From the NCBI RefSeq assembly GCF_006715175.1, contig NZ_VFMQ01000001.1, positions 2,728,001 through 2,792,000 on the forward strand: DNA of 64,000 bases, in the 5' to 3' direction. Positions 1 to 8,875 of the stretch are shown in pieces; position 1 is the first letter of the stretch, and every line of letters begins with the position of its first letter. The notes under the pieces were generated by a model that saw only the letters and a list, made by a program, of their open reading frames with translations, had not been told where the DNA came from and ran no database searches. Source of the DNA: Curtobacterium citreum (GTDB lineage Bacteria > Actinomycetota > Actinomycetes > Actinomycetales > Microbacteriaceae). A program made the position numbers and the translations under genes.

Positions 1-339
1 GTCGTCGTCACGCTCGTGGAACTGTTCTTCGAGGTCTCGGAGGGTCTCGTCGTCCTGGTCCTTGTCCGTGCGGTGGGGCTCGGGAGCACGGGGGCCGCCG
101 AGGAAGTCCGGGTCGTCTTCGGGTCCACGGTAGCGGGGGCCCGGGCCGCTGGCCGCCGGTGCCCGGCCGAGCAGGAACCACAGCACGGCACCGAGGACGG
201 GCAGGACGAGCACGAGGAGGATCCACCAGCCCTTGCGGAGCGACCGGATGCGCTGCCGGGGCATGGTCGCGCAGTCGATGACCGCGTAGACCGTGAAGGC
301 CACGGCGGCGACGACGACGATCAACCACAGACGGACCAT
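1..339 (-). CDS. PLDc_N domain membrane protein (3' end outside window)
   Basis: Reading left from an ATG at 337-339, the frame stays open to base 1, so the gene is cut by the window edge after 113 codons. The product begins MVRLWLIVVVAAVAFTVYAV, one membrane segment, followed by a short loop, a second segment (WWILLVLVLPVLGAVLWFLL) and an acidic, Pro-rich cytoplasmic tail. Two helices around a short basic loop fit the cardiolipin-synthase N-terminal (PLDc_N) family of small actinobacterial proteins, whose role is not established. A TAGACT box (346-351) ends 6 bases before the ATG and no ribosome site is visible, so the mRNA is probably leaderless. It is divergent from the DUF4229 gene. Confidence 0.75.
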   Translation of the reverse strand, partial: MVRLWLIVVVAAVAFTVYAVIDCATMPRQRIRSLRKGWWILLVLVLPVLGAVLWFLLGRAPAASGPGPRYRGPEDDPDFLGGPRAPEPHRTDKDQDDETLRDLEEQFHERDDD

Positions 340-417
340 GGACGGAGTCTAGGTTCGGCGCCTGGGATGCACCTGCCCGTCAGCCGCCGTGCGCCGTGGG
401 GTCCGTAGACTCGTCGG

Positions 418-741
418 GTGAAAGCGTGGCTCGTCTACACCCTGGCCCGGCTCGGCATCTTCGCCGTGGCCCTCGTCGTCCTGTTCGTGATCGGTCTGCC
501 CTGGTACTGGGCGACGATCGGTGCGGCGCTCATCGGCCTGCTCGTCTCGTACATCGCGCTCCCGGGACTGCGCGGCCAGGTCACCTCGAGCCTCGCGTCC
601 CGTCGGCCCCGCAAGGAGCACGACGCGGACAGCGACTTCGAGGACGACTTCGTCGACGCCGCCGACTCCGACTCCCCCGCGCCGCGTCCGGTGTCCGATG
701 CCGAGCGGCACGAGGTCCGTCGGGAGTCCGGCGAGGAGTGA
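418..741 (+). CDS. DUF4229 family membrane protein
   Basis: A 107-residue protein starting at GTG. Residues 1-50 hold two hydrophobic helices separated by LPWYW, followed by a basic patch (ASRRPRKEHD) and an acidic disordered tail. This is the layout of DUF4229, a small actinobacterial membrane family of unknown role often found close to menaquinone genes, as here, with menA just downstream and converging. A TAGACT box at 406-411 sits 6 bases before the GTG without a Shine-Dalgarno sequence, which favours a leaderless transcript and fixes this start. Family assignment is from recalled pattern only. Confidence 0.8.
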   Translation: MKAWLVYTLARLGIFAVALVVLFVIGLPWYWATIGAALIGLLVSYIALPGLRGQVTSSLASRRPRKEHDADSDFEDDFVDAADSDSPAPRPVSDAERHEVRRESGEE

Positions 742-796
742 CTCGCCGCCACCGGCCGGGCCCGGCGTCGCTGGGGCCTGACCGCCGCAGCGGCCG

Positions 797-1792
797 CTAC
801 GGCTGGACGGCGAGTGTGACGCCGAGCACGACGCCGTAGGCCAGCGACGCGAAGGACGACAGCTGGAGCGCGGTGATGAGCTCCCGCGGCTTCCGCGACG
901 ACACCCCGATCGCCAGCGCCGGCAGGGCCAGCAGCAGCGAGAAGTACGCGAAGCCGGTCCGGAAGTACAGCAGCGTGAACCAGAGCAGCGCGACGTAGGG
1001 CAGCAGCAGGAACAGCGCGAAGAGCACGCGGGCCACCGGACGGCCGACGACGACCGCGAGGGTGCGCTTGCCCGCCTGCTGGTCCTCGTCGATGTCGCGG
1101 ATGTTGTTCACCATGAGGACCGCGCACGCGAACAGGCCCGCGGCGACGGCCGCCGCCCACCCGCTCGTCGTGACGGCACGGATCTGCACGAACTCGGTAC
1201 CGAGCACGGCGACGAGCCCGAAGAACACGAAGACGAACACCTCGCCGAGGGCGTTGTACCCGTAGGGCCGCTTGCCCCCGGTGTAGAACCAGGCGGCGAC
1301 GATCGCGGCGGCGCCCACGAGCAGCAGCCACCACAGCCCGGTGAGCACGACGATGACGAGACCCGCGACCGCGGCCAGGCCGAAGAACGTCAGCGCGACG
1401 GTGAGCACCGTGCGCGGCTTCGCGAGCCCGGCCCCGGTCAGACGTGCGGGTCCGACGCGGAACTCGTCGGTGCCCCGGACGCCGTCCGAGTAGTCGTTGC
1501 TGTAGTTCACGCCGATCTGCAGGAACAGCGCGACCGCGAGGGCGAGCAGGGCCACGACGAGATGGTGGTCCTTCACCAGGTACGCACCGAAGTCGCCGGG
1601 TTCGCCGCTGTCGACGAACGCGACGCCCGTCCCCAGCACGACCGGGACGACGCCGAGCGTCAGGGTGCGCAGGCGCGCCCCGCCGATCCAGTCGCGTGCG
1701 GTCGCGCGCCGCTTCGTGCGCTGCGGCGCAGCGGCCTTCGCGGGGTTGCCGCTGCGGCGCTTCGCCGGGGTCGTGTTCTTCGTACGTGCCAC
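797..1792 (-). CDS. menA: 1,4-dihydroxy-2-naphthoate polyprenyltransferase MenA
   Basis: MenA attaches the polyprenyl tail to 1,4-dihydroxy-2-naphthoate at the membrane, making demethylmenaquinone. The 331-residue product has about eight membrane helices and the UbiA-family aspartate motif near residue 100 (NYSNDYSDGVRGTDE), with a second one (NNIRDIDEDQQAGKRTL) that binds the Mg-diphosphate of the prenyl donor. The GTG at 1790-1792 was chosen because a TACGAT box (1801-1806) lies 8 bases upstream and the basic N-terminus (VARTKNTTPAKRR) begins there; the frame stays open for 96 codons further without conserved sequence. About 30 extra basic residues precede the first helix. menE and menB lie next to it on the same strand. 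Confidence 0.93.
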   Translation of the reverse strand: MARTKNTTPAKRRSGNPAKAAAPQRTKRRATARDWIGGARLRTLTLGVVPVVLGTGVAFVDSGEPGDFGAYLVKDHHLVVALLALAVALFLQIGVNYSNDYSDGVRGTDEFRVGPARLTGAGLAKPRTVLTVALTFFGLAAVAGLVIVVLTGLWWLLLVGAAAIVAAWFYTGGKRPYGYNALGEVFVFVFFGLVAVLGTEFVQIRAVTTSGWAAAVAAGLFACAVLMVNNIRDIDEDQQAGKRTLAVVVGRPVARVLFALFLLLPYVALLWFTLLYFRTGFAYFSLLLALPALAIGVSSRKPRELITALQLSSFASLAYGVVLGVTLAVQP

Positions 1793-1890
1793 GGCCGACC
1801 ATCGTACCGACGTCGACCGGGAGGCACGGCGCACCTCCCCCACGCCGGTCCGGTCCGTCAGGTGGCCCGGCCCGTCAGGACGGGGGTCCG

Positions 1891-3027
1891 TCAGCTGGCG
1901 GGGTCGGCGATCGTGCGCACCGCCCGGCGGTCCGGCTTGCCCGACGCGAGCATCGGCAGGCGGTCCACGACGACCACGTCGGCGGGCCGGGCGGCCCGGC
2001 CGAGGGCGTCGCCGACGACGGCGCGCACGGTGTCCAGGTCGAGCGACCGCTCCGTCACGACGACGGGCACCTCGCCCCACTCCGCGGACGCGCGGCGCGT
2101 CACCACCGCGCTCTCCTGTCCGGCGATGCCGCGCACGATCCGTTCGACCGCACCGAGCGGGACCTTCTCACCACCGGAGATCACGACGTCGTCGAGCCGC
2201 CCGAGCACGCGGACGCGGCCGTCCTCGACCTGCCCGGCATCGCCCGTCCGGTACCAGCGGAGGCCGTCGCGCTCCGTGAAGGTCCGCGCCGTCCGCTCGT
2301 CGTCGCCGAGGTACCCCTCGGCGAGCACCGGCCCGGCGAGCAGCAGCTCCCCGTCGTCGACCGCGGCCCGCACCGGCCCGAGGGGAACGCCGTCGTACAC
2401 GCAGCCGCCGCTCGTCTCGCTCGCGCCGTAGGTCGTGACGACACGGACGCCGGCGGCACGGGCACGCTCGCGGAGGGGCACCGGGGTGGCCTGCCCGCCG
2501 ACGAGCACCGCGTCGAGCGTCGCCGCGGCCGCGATCGCCCGGGGGTCGTCGAGCACCCGCGCCAGCTGCACCGGGACGAGCGAGGTGTAGCGTCGCGGGG
2601 CGGCCGGACCGACGTCGAGCCGGTCCACCGCGTCCGCGAAGGCCGCGGGGTCGAAGTGGCCGACGGGCAGCACGACCGGGGTCGTCCCGGCGGTGATCGA
2701 CCGCGTCAGGACGTTGAGGCCGGCGATGTAGTGCGTCGGCAACGCGAGGAGCCACGCGCCCGGTCCGCCGAGGGTCGCGTCCGCGGCCGCCGCACCCGCG
2801 AGGACGGCGTCGGACGACAGTGCCACCCGCTTGCCGGTCCCCGTCGAGCCGCTCGTCTCGACGACCAGGGCGACCCGCTGCTCGACGTGGGACGGTGGTG
2901 CGGTCGGCAGGGCCGGGGCGTCCTCCGCGACGGGGAGCAGCGCGGGGCCGCCGGCGAGCGCTGCCTCCAGGCCGCGCAGCACGGCCGACGGGTCGGACGC
3001 CCCCAGCGCGACCAGCGGACGGGCCAT
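1891..3027 (-). CDS. menE: o-succinylbenzoate-CoA ligase MenE
   Basis: MenE activates o-succinylbenzoate with ATP and CoA in menaquinone synthesis. The 378-residue protein is a short ANL-family ligase. The phosphate-binding loop TSGSTGTGKRV is at residues 58-68, followed by TTYGASETSGG, the YRTGD motif and, near the C-terminus, SGKPDRRAV with the expected catalytic lysine. It is shorter than typical MenE (about 450 residues) because the N-terminal part before the P-loop is trimmed, which is common in actinobacteria. Its ATG overlaps the menB stop codon by one base (TGATG), so the two are probably translationally coupled. Confidence 0.93.
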   Translation of the reverse strand: MARPLVALGASDPSAVLRGLEAALAGGPALLPVAEDAPALPTAPPSHVEQRVALVVETSGSTGTGKRVALSSDAVLAGAAAADATLGGPGAWLLALPTHYIAGLNVLTRSITAGTTPVVLPVGHFDPAAFADAVDRLDVGPAAPRRYTSLVPVQLARVLDDPRAIAAAATLDAVLVGGQATPVPLRERARAAGVRVVTTYGASETSGGCVYDGVPLGPVRAAVDDGELLLAGPVLAEGYLGDDERTARTFTERDGLRWYRTGDAGQVEDGRVRVLGRLDDVVISGGEKVPLGAVERIVRGIAGQESAVVTRRASAEWGEVPVVVTERSLDLDTVRAVVGDALGRAARPADVVVVDRLPMLASGKPDRRAVRTIADPAS

Positions 3028-3956
3028 CAGAAGTGCCAGGGGAAGGCGGTCCAGTCGGGCTCGCGCTTCTGCAGGAACGAGTCGCGGCCCTCGACCGCCT
3101 CGTCCGTGCCGTAGGCGAGGCGCGTGGCCTCGCCCGCGAAGACCTGCTGGCCGACCATCCCGTCGTCCACCGCGTTGAAGGCGTACTTGAGCATCCGGAT
3201 CGCGGTCGGCGACTTGCCCAGGATCGTCTCGCCCCACGCGATGGCCTCGCGCTCCAGGTCGGCGTGCGGAACCACCTTGTTCACCGCACCCATCTCGTAG
3301 GCACGCTGGGCGGAGTACTCCTCGGCGAGGAAGAAGACCTCGCGCGCGAGCTTCTGGCCGATCTGGCGGGCGTAGTAGGCGCTGCCGTACCCGCCGTCGA
3401 ACGAGCCGACGTCGGCGTCGGTCTGCTTGAACTTCCCGTGCTCGGCGCTCGCGATCGTCAGGTCGCAGATCGCGTGCAACGAGTGGCCGCCGCCGGCCGC
3501 CCAGCCGGGGACGACCGCGATGACGACCTTCGGCATCATGCGGATGAGGCGCTGCACCTCGAGGATGTGCAGGCGGCCCATCGACGCCTGCGCCGCGGCG
3601 GGGTCGACGCCCTCGGGCGGGGCACCCTCGTCGCCGACGTACTGGTAGCCGCTGCGTCCGCGGATGCGCTGGTCGCCGCCGGAGCAGAACGCCCACCCGC
3701 CGTCCTTCGGGCTCGGGCCGTTGCCGGTGAGCAGGACGACGCCGACGCGGGGGTCCTGGCGGGCGTCGTCCAGGGCGCGGTACAGCTCGTCGACCGTGCG
3801 GGGACGGAAGGCGTTCCGGACCTCGGGGCGGTCGAAGGCGACGCGGACGATGCCCTGCGACACGTGCTTGTGGTACGTGATGTCGGTGAAGTGCTCCGCG
3901 ATCGGAGCCGCGGTCCAGACGTCGGGGTCGAACAGGTCGGAGACGGGGGCGGGCAT
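3027..3956 (-). CDS. menB: 1,4-dihydroxy-2-naphthoyl-CoA synthase MenB
   Basis: MenB closes the second ring of the naphthoquinone, converting o-succinylbenzoyl-CoA to 1,4-dihydroxy-2-naphthoyl-CoA. The 309-residue protein is a crotonase-fold enzyme with the oxyanion-hole segment FCSGGDQRIRGRSGYQY, the second oxyanion segment VPGWAAGGGHSLHAICDL, and QTDADVGSFDGGYGSAY, which carries the MenB-specific aspartate. The C-terminal QKREPDWTAFPWHF is typical of MenB. Length matches the family. It heads the menB-menE pair; menC is on the opposite strand about 0.9 kb upstream. Confidence 0.96.
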   Translation of the reverse strand: MPAPVSDLFDPDVWTAAPIAEHFTDITYHKHVSQGIVRVAFDRPEVRNAFRPRTVDELYRALDDARQDPRVGVVLLTGNGPSPKDGGWAFCSGGDQRIRGRSGYQYVGDEGAPPEGVDPAAAQASMGRLHILEVQRLIRMMPKVVIAVVPGWAAGGGHSLHAICDLTIASAEHGKFKQTDADVGSFDGGYGSAYYARQIGQKLAREVFFLAEEYSAQRAYEMGAVNKVVPHADLEREAIAWGETILGKSPTAIRMLKYAFNAVDDGMVGQQVFAGEATRLAYGTDEAVEGRDSFLQKREPDWTAFPWHF

Positions 3957-4063
3957 GCCTCCACCGTATCGCCGTCGCCCGGGCAGGCGGTCGTGCTCGT
4001 GCTGGTGGTGCGTCGGGCCGCGTCGTGCTCGTGGTGCGGCGTGCTCGTGGTGCGTCGGGCCGG

Positions 4064-4633
4064 TCACATGGTGGTGAGCGCTTCGGGCGCCACCACCACC
4101 AGCAGGACGATGAGGATCACCGGGTTCGCGAAGAACGCCAGGACGACCCCGATCGCGCCGTACCAGCGGCCGAACGACCCGACCGCGGCGACGAAGCCGA
4201 GCACCGCGGCGATCAGCGTCAGGAACACCACGACGAAGCAGATGCCGAACGCGAAGGTGGTGTCGCCGCCCATGAACACCGCGAAGGCGCTGGCGTCCAC
4301 CGCGGCCGAGACGATCGCGAGGCCGAGGGCGATCTTGCCGGCCATCGGGTTCTTGCGCCGGCGGGCCCGCTGCGCGAGGGTCCGAGCGTCGACGGTGTTG
4401 CGCTGCATGAGGCGCTCGAAGTCGCTCGTGCCGCTCCCGGCCGGACGGGCGCCCACCCGCTGGTTCGTGGCGCCGCGGGCCTGCTTGCCCTGCGCGGCTC
4501 GGAGCTGCTTGTCCGGCGCCGTGCGGACCTGCTTGTCTTGCGTCGTGCGGGCCGGTGCGGGGGCGGGTCGCCGCTGCGCGCTCGTCGCGGGCGCGGCTGC
4601 TCGCTGCGCGCGCTGCTGCGGTTCCGGCGGCAC
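4064..4633 (-). CDS. hypothetical membrane protein with Gln/Ala/Arg-rich N-terminus
   Basis: I do not recognise a named family. The C-terminal half, from about residue 97, has three to four hydrophobic helices (starting GKIALGLAIVSAAVDASAFA and ending VILIVLLVVVAPEALTTM). The first 95 residues are rich in Gln, Ala, Arg and Thr, with imperfect repeats of the type RTxxDKQ, and are probably disordered and cytoplasmic. The GTG at 4631-4633 was chosen because GGAGG precedes it by 4 bases; in-frame GTG codons further upstream are alternatives. It lies between menB and the divergent menC without any sign of a shared role. The layout resembles small DUF4190-like membrane proteins. Confidence 0.65.
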   Translation of the reverse strand: MPPEPQQRAQRAAAPATSAQRRPAPAPARTTQDKQVRTAPDKQLRAAQGKQARGATNQRVGARPAGSGTSDFERLMQRNTVDARTLAQRARRRKNPMAGKIALGLAIVSAAVDASAFAVFMGGDTTFAFGICFVVVFLTLIAAVLGFVAAVGSFGRWYGAIGVVLAFFANPVILIVLLVVVAPEALTTM

Positions 4634-4841
4634 CGGCCCTCCATTCGTCACAGGGTGCGTCGCGGTCGTCGCCGCGACGTCGGTCACGTGGTGCACGTGC
4701 GTCGGCGCTGGCCGACCGTCGCATGCTAATGGCCGGCCCTGGCGGTCCGCTCCGAGGAACCGGCGGACGCGCTGGACGTGTCCGGACCGTGACCTGCGGC
4801 GGGGGCCGAGCGCGCTCACAGTCCCTGCGGGAGGATGGACC

Positions 4842-5822
4842 GTGCTCCCCGACCTCGCCGACCTGACCGCCGACGCCCACGTCGTCGCCCTGCCGATGCG
4901 GGTGCGCTTCCGGGGCATCACCATCCGCGAGGCCCTCGTGCTCCGCGGCCCCGCCGGTTGGACGGAGTTCTCGCCGTTCGTCGAGTACGACGACGCCGAG
5001 GCCACCGCGTGGCTCCGCGCGGCGATCGACTTCGGCTGGACCGACCACGAACCGGCGGCCGACTCCGTCCCGGTGAACGCCACCGTCCCGGCCGTCCCCG
5101 CCGACCGCGTCGCCGAGGTCCTCGCCCGCTACCCCGGGTGCACGACCGCGAAGGTGAAGGTCGCCGAACCCGGGACGACCTTGGAGGACGACGTCGACCG
5201 GGTCACCGCGGTCCGTCGTGTGATGGGTCCGGACGCCGCCGTCCGGGTCGACGCGAACGGCCTGTGGACCGTCGACCAGGCTGTCCGGGCGCTCGAGTCC
5301 CTCGCACCCCTCGACCTGCAGTACGCCGAACAGCCGGTCCGGTCCGTCCCCGAGCTCGCCGACCTCCGCCGCCGGACCTCCGGGCTCGGGGTCGCGATCG
5401 CCGCCGACGAGAGCGTCCGTCGCGCCGCCGATCCCCTCGCGGTGGCACGGGCCGGCGCTGCCGACGTCCTGGTCGTGAAGGCGCAGCCGCTCGGGGGCGT
5501 GACCGCTGCGCAGCGGGTCGTCGCGGAGGCCGGACTGCCCTGCGTGGTGTCCAGCGCGCTCGACACCTCGGTCGGGCTCGGGATGGGGGCGTTCCTCGCG
5601 GCTGCGGCGATGTCCCCGGGCTACGCCGCCGGCCTCGGCACGGCGGCGATGTTCGAGGCCGACGTGACCGCGACCCCGCTCCTGCCGGTCGGCGGGCGCG
5701 TCGCCGTCCGGCGGGCCGAGGTGTCGGTCGAGCTGCTCGAGCGGCACGCCGCGGCCCCGGAGCGCCGGGCGTGGTGGCTCGACCGGCTCCGGCGGACGCA
5801 CGCCCTGCTCGCCGCGGCCTGA
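4842..5822 (+). CDS. menC: o-succinylbenzoate synthase MenC
   Basis: MenC dehydrates SHCHC to o-succinylbenzoate, upstream of MenE and MenB. The 326-residue protein belongs to the enolase superfamily. All key residues are visible: the K-x-K motif in TTAKVKVAEPG, the metal ligands in RVDANGLW, YAEQPV and AADESV, and the second catalytic lysine in VLVVKAQPLGG. The GTG start follows GGGAGGA by 6 bases. It is transcribed away from menB/menE and ends before a perfect palindrome that probably terminates both menC and ccsB. Confidence 0.95.
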   Translation: MLPDLADLTADAHVVALPMRVRFRGITIREALVLRGPAGWTEFSPFVEYDDAEATAWLRAAIDFGWTDHEPAADSVPVNATVPAVPADRVAEVLARYPGCTTAKVKVAEPGTTLEDDVDRVTAVRRVMGPDAAVRVDANGLWTVDQAVRALESLAPLDLQYAEQPVRSVPELADLRRRTSGLGVAIAADESVRRAADPLAVARAGAADVLVVKAQPLGGVTAAQRVVAEAGLPCVVSSALDTSVGLGMGAFLAAAAMSPGYAAGLGTAAMFEADVTATPLLPVGGRVAVRRAEVSVELLERHAAAPERRAWWLDRLRRTHALLAAA

Positions 5823-6011
5823 CCCGCGGGCGGCGGCGCGTGCGCCCTTGTGGCGCGCCGAGCGGGCGCCGAGCGGGCGCCGAGTGGGCAGGACACGCCG
5901 CGCGCGTTCGCCGCGCGGGCGCAATCCGTCGCCGGGCGACGTCGAGCGGCCCAGATGTGGCCCGCTCGAGCGCACCCCAGCCCGAGCGAGCACGCGACCG
6001 CCGGGCCGCAC

Positions 6012-6067
6012 CCGTGACGGACGGGAGGCGCGGTGCCAGCCGGCACCGCGCCTCCCGTCCGTCACGG
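6012..6067. repeat. palindromic element copy 1 (perfect 26-bp arms)
   Basis: Arms of 26 bases (6012-6037 and 6042-6067) are perfectly complementary around the loop AGCC. The core is GGACGGGAGGCGCGGTGCC and its complement. It sits between the convergent ends of menC and ccsB, where it can act as a terminator for both strands. Related copies occur at several other gene ends in this window, so it is a dispersed family and not a one-off hairpin. The rest of 5823-6011 is GC-rich without recognisable features. Confidence 0.9.
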
Positions 6068-6095
6068 ATCCTGGTCCGTCACCGCACTCGACGGC

Positions 6096-7085
6096 TCACA
6101 GGCCGGAGTAGCTGTGCAGCCCCTTGAAGAACACGTTCACGACGGCGAAGTTGAACATCACCGCGGCGAACCCGATGAGCGCCAGCCAGGACGAGCGCGC
6201 CCCGCGCCAACCGCGCGTCGCACGGGCGTGGATGTACCCGGCGTAGAGGGTCCAGATGATGAAGGTCCAGACCTCCTTCGTGTCCCAGCCCCAGTAGCGG
6301 CCCCACGCTCGCTCGGCCCAGATGGCACCGGCGATCAGCGTGAAGGTCCAGAGGACGAAGCCGACCAGGATGACCCGGTAGCTCAGGACCTCGAGCCGGT
6401 CGGCGTCCGGCAGGGTCTCCATGAACCGCAGCTTGGTCGCGAGACCGCGGCTCTGTCGGGACGTCTGCACGAGCTGCGCCACCGCGAGCCCGGCGCCGAG
6501 GGCGAAGAACCCGGTCCCGGCGATCGCCACGAACACGTGGATGACGAGCCAGTACGACTCGAGCGCCGGCACGAGCGGCCGGACGGGCACGTAGTAGTTC
6601 ACCGTGGCGATGCCGAGCAGGATGATCGTCAGGCCGCTGATGAAGACACCGAGGAACTTCAGGTTCTGCCAGAACTGCACGAGCAGGAAGATCAGCGTGA
6701 TGAGCGCCGTGCCCGTGAGCGAGAACTCGAACATGTTGCCCCACGGCACACGGTCGGCCGCGATGCCCCGGAGGACGACCGCCCCGACGTGCAGCACGAG
6801 CGCGAGGATCGTCACGGCCATGCCGACGCGCTCGAACTTCGTGCCGCGGTCCGACCGATCAGCCGACTCGGTGACCTTCTCGAGCACGACCGTGCCGCCC
6901 TGGACGGTGGCGACCGTCCGCTCGGCCGCCGCGGTGGACGCCCCGGCAGCGGCGGCGGTGACCTCACCCGAGCGCTTCGCCATGTCCAGCGCGAACGCGA
7001 TGAACGCGATGACGTACACGGCGATCGCCGAGTAGGTCAGCACGACCGAGTAGGTCGCGAGGTTGGTCGTCATGTCCGGGTTCAC
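6096..7085 (-). CDS. ccsB: cytochrome c biogenesis protein CcsB/ResC
   Basis: CcsB together with ResB forms the system II haem transporter and cytochrome c synthase in the membrane. The 329-residue protein has about eight helices and the tryptophan-rich haem-handling motif WGRYWGWDTKEVW near residue 265, plus conserved histidines (HVGAVVLRG, VIHVFVAIAG, YAGYIHARA). An Ala-rich cytoplasmic stretch of about 60 residues follows the first helix. The GTG start overlaps the resB stop by 4 bases (GTGA), placing it last in the tlpA-ccdA-resB-ccsB operon. Confidence 0.95.
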   Translation of the reverse strand: MNPDMTTNLATYSVVLTYSAIAVYVIAFIAFALDMAKRSGEVTAAAAGASTAAAERTVATVQGGTVVLEKVTESADRSDRGTKFERVGMAVTILALVLHVGAVVLRGIAADRVPWGNMFEFSLTGTALITLIFLLVQFWQNLKFLGVFISGLTIILLGIATVNYYVPVRPLVPALESYWLVIHVFVAIAGTGFFALGAGLAVAQLVQTSRQSRGLATKLRFMETLPDADRLEVLSYRVILVGFVLWTFTLIAGAIWAERAWGRYWGWDTKEVWTFIIWTLYAGYIHARATRGWRGARSSWLALIGFAAVMFNFAVVNVFFKGLHSYSGL

Positions 7086-8875
7086 GCAGGGATCCTAACT
7101 CCGAGGTCCGACAGGTGGCGTCGAGCGATGTCCGCGACCGCTCGTTCGAGGTTGGGGTCCTCGCCGCGGGCGAGCCCGGCGTACTCCAGGTCGTACTCGC
7201 CGTGTTCCGCACCGCGACGCGGGACCGCCTTCACCCACACACGTCGGCGCGGGACGAACAGCGAGGTGAGCAGACCGAGCACGGCGAGGACCGCGAAGCC
7301 GGCGACGAAGAGCTGCGACGGGTCGTGGTGCACGTCGAGCGACACGTAGCGCTTGACGCCGTCGAACGTGATCGAGCCCGTGCCGTCGGGGAGCTCCTTC
7401 GACTGCCCGGGCTTCAGCTCGATGCTCGCCGCCTTCGACTGGCGTCCGGCGATCTGCTCGAGCCCGCTCGTGTCGAGCGAGTAGACGCTCTGCGGCACGC
7501 CGCTGTCGAGCCCGAGGTCGCCGCGGTAGACCTGCAGCGTCAGCAGCGGGTTCTGCGCGTCCGGGTAGGCGCTCGCGAACGCACCGGAGCCGAGCTTCGA
7601 CGCCGTCGGGTAGAAGAACCCGACCATGCCGAGCTGCGACGGCTTCGCGTCCGGGACCTTGATGACGCCGGTGGACGTGTAGTTCGCGTCCTCGGGCAGG
7701 AACGGCACGACGTCCTTGAACGCCACGTTCCCGTCGCCGTCGCGCACCGTCACCTGCATCGCGTAGCCGTTGCCGAGCAGGTACACGTTGGTGCCGCCGA
7801 TGGACAGCGGCTCGTTGACGCCGAGGCGCTCCGTGCGCTCCTGGCCGTCCTTCTGACGTGCGGTGATCGTCGCCGAGTAGTCGAGCGCCTGGCCGAGGGC
7901 GTCGAGGTTGCGCTCCTCGTACGTCGTCGTGAACTTGTCGAGCGTCAGGTTGTAGCCCTGCAGGTCGGACTGGGTGAACCAGCGACCCGGGTTGAACGAG
8001 TCGTAGGAGCCGAGGACGTTCGAGAACGTCTGGCCCTCGACGAGCAGCCGCTGTCCGGTGTAGCTGAAGCCACCGCCGAGCCCGACGGCGACGAGCACAC
8101 CGACGAGGGCCGCGTGGAACACGAGGTTGCCGGTCTCGCGCAGGTAGCCGCGCTCCGCGCTGACCGAGTCGCCGAAGCGCTCGACGCGGTAGCCGGACCG
8201 CTTCAGGAGCGCGGCGGCTCGCGTCACGGCGTGGTCGACGGACGGGAGGCTCGTGGCTGCGTCCGTCGCACCGCCCACGTCGGTCGTCCGGTCGCCCTGG
8301 AGCGCCGCTGCTTCGACCGGGACGGAGCGGTAGCCCGCCAGGCGACCGAGCCGCACCGGGGTCCGCGGCGGGCGGGTGCGGAGGGCCTGCCAGTGGTGCT
8401 TCGTCCGCGGCACGATGCAGCCGATGAGGGACACGAACAGCAGCAGGTAGATCGCCGAGAACCACACCGAGGTGTAGGTGTCGAAGACCTGGAGCGTGTC
8501 GAGCACCGGGAAGAGCTGCGGGTGGTCGGCCTTGTACTGCACGACGCCGTTCGGGTCCGCGGTCCGCTGCGGCACGAGGGAGCCGGGGATCGCCGCGAGC
8601 GCGAGGAGCATGAGCAGGAACAGTGCGGTCCGCATGCTGGTCAGCTGCCGCCAGAAGAAGCGCAGGTAGCCGACGAACCCGAGCTTCGGCTGCGTCACCC
8701 CGCCGTCGGCGTCGTCCGCGGCCGCGGCGGCGGTGCTGTCGACGTGGTCCGACGGTCGCATGGGGTCGCCGCCGGAGACGGTGTCGTCGCGTGCGGTGGC
8801 GTCGGTCGCGGTGGCGTCCGTTGGGGCATCGGCGCGCGCGGTGTCGTCGGCGTCGCGGTCAGACTGCGGGGACAA
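7082..8875 (-). CDS. resB: cytochrome c biogenesis protein ResB
   Basis: ResB is the partner of CcsB in system II cytochrome c maturation. The product has a Thr/Asp/Ala-rich cytoplasmic N-terminus of about 70 residues, three membrane helices (one beginning LFLLMLLALAAIPGSLVPQR), a long extracytoplasmic domain of about 280 residues and a last helix (LFVAGFAVLAVLGLLTSLFV). The longest frame begins at a TTG that overlaps ccdA by 17 bases; an ATG at residue 39 (DPMRPSDHV) is a reasonable alternative start. The length of 597 residues from the TTG is slightly long for the family because of the N-terminal tail. Confidence 0.93.
   Translation of the reverse strand: MSPQSDRDADDTARADAPTDATATDATARDDTVSGGDPMRPSDHVDSTAAAAADDADGGVTQPKLGFVGYLRFFWRQLTSMRTALFLLMLLALAAIPGSLVPQRTADPNGVVQYKADHPQLFPVLDTLQVFDTYTSVWFSAIYLLLFVSLIGCIVPRTKHHWQALRTRPPRTPVRLGRLAGYRSVPVEAAALQGDRTTDVGGATDAATSLPSVDHAVTRAAALLKRSGYRVERFGDSVSAERGYLRETGNLVFHAALVGVLVAVGLGGGFSYTGQRLLVEGQTFSNVLGSYDSFNPGRWFTQSDLQGYNLTLDKFTTTYEERNLDALGQALDYSATITARQKDGQERTERLGVNEPLSIGGTNVYLLGNGYAMQVTVRDGDGNVAFKDVVPFLPEDANYTSTGVIKVPDAKPSQLGMVGFFYPTASKLGSGAFASAYPDAQNPLLTLQVYRGDLGLDSGVPQSVYSLDTSGLEQIAGRQSKAASIELKPGQSKELPDGTGSITFDGVKRYVSLDVHHDPSQLFVAGFAVLAVLGLLTSLFVPRRRVWVKAVPRRGAEHGEYDLEYAGLARGEDPNLERAVADIARRHLSDLGVRIPA

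Noticed and set aside
3957..6065. Upstream extension of the menB frame on the minus strand, opposite menC
   Set aside because: The first 700 codons show no family signature, and menC on the other strand is well supported. The menB ATG at 3954-3956 matches the family N-terminus.
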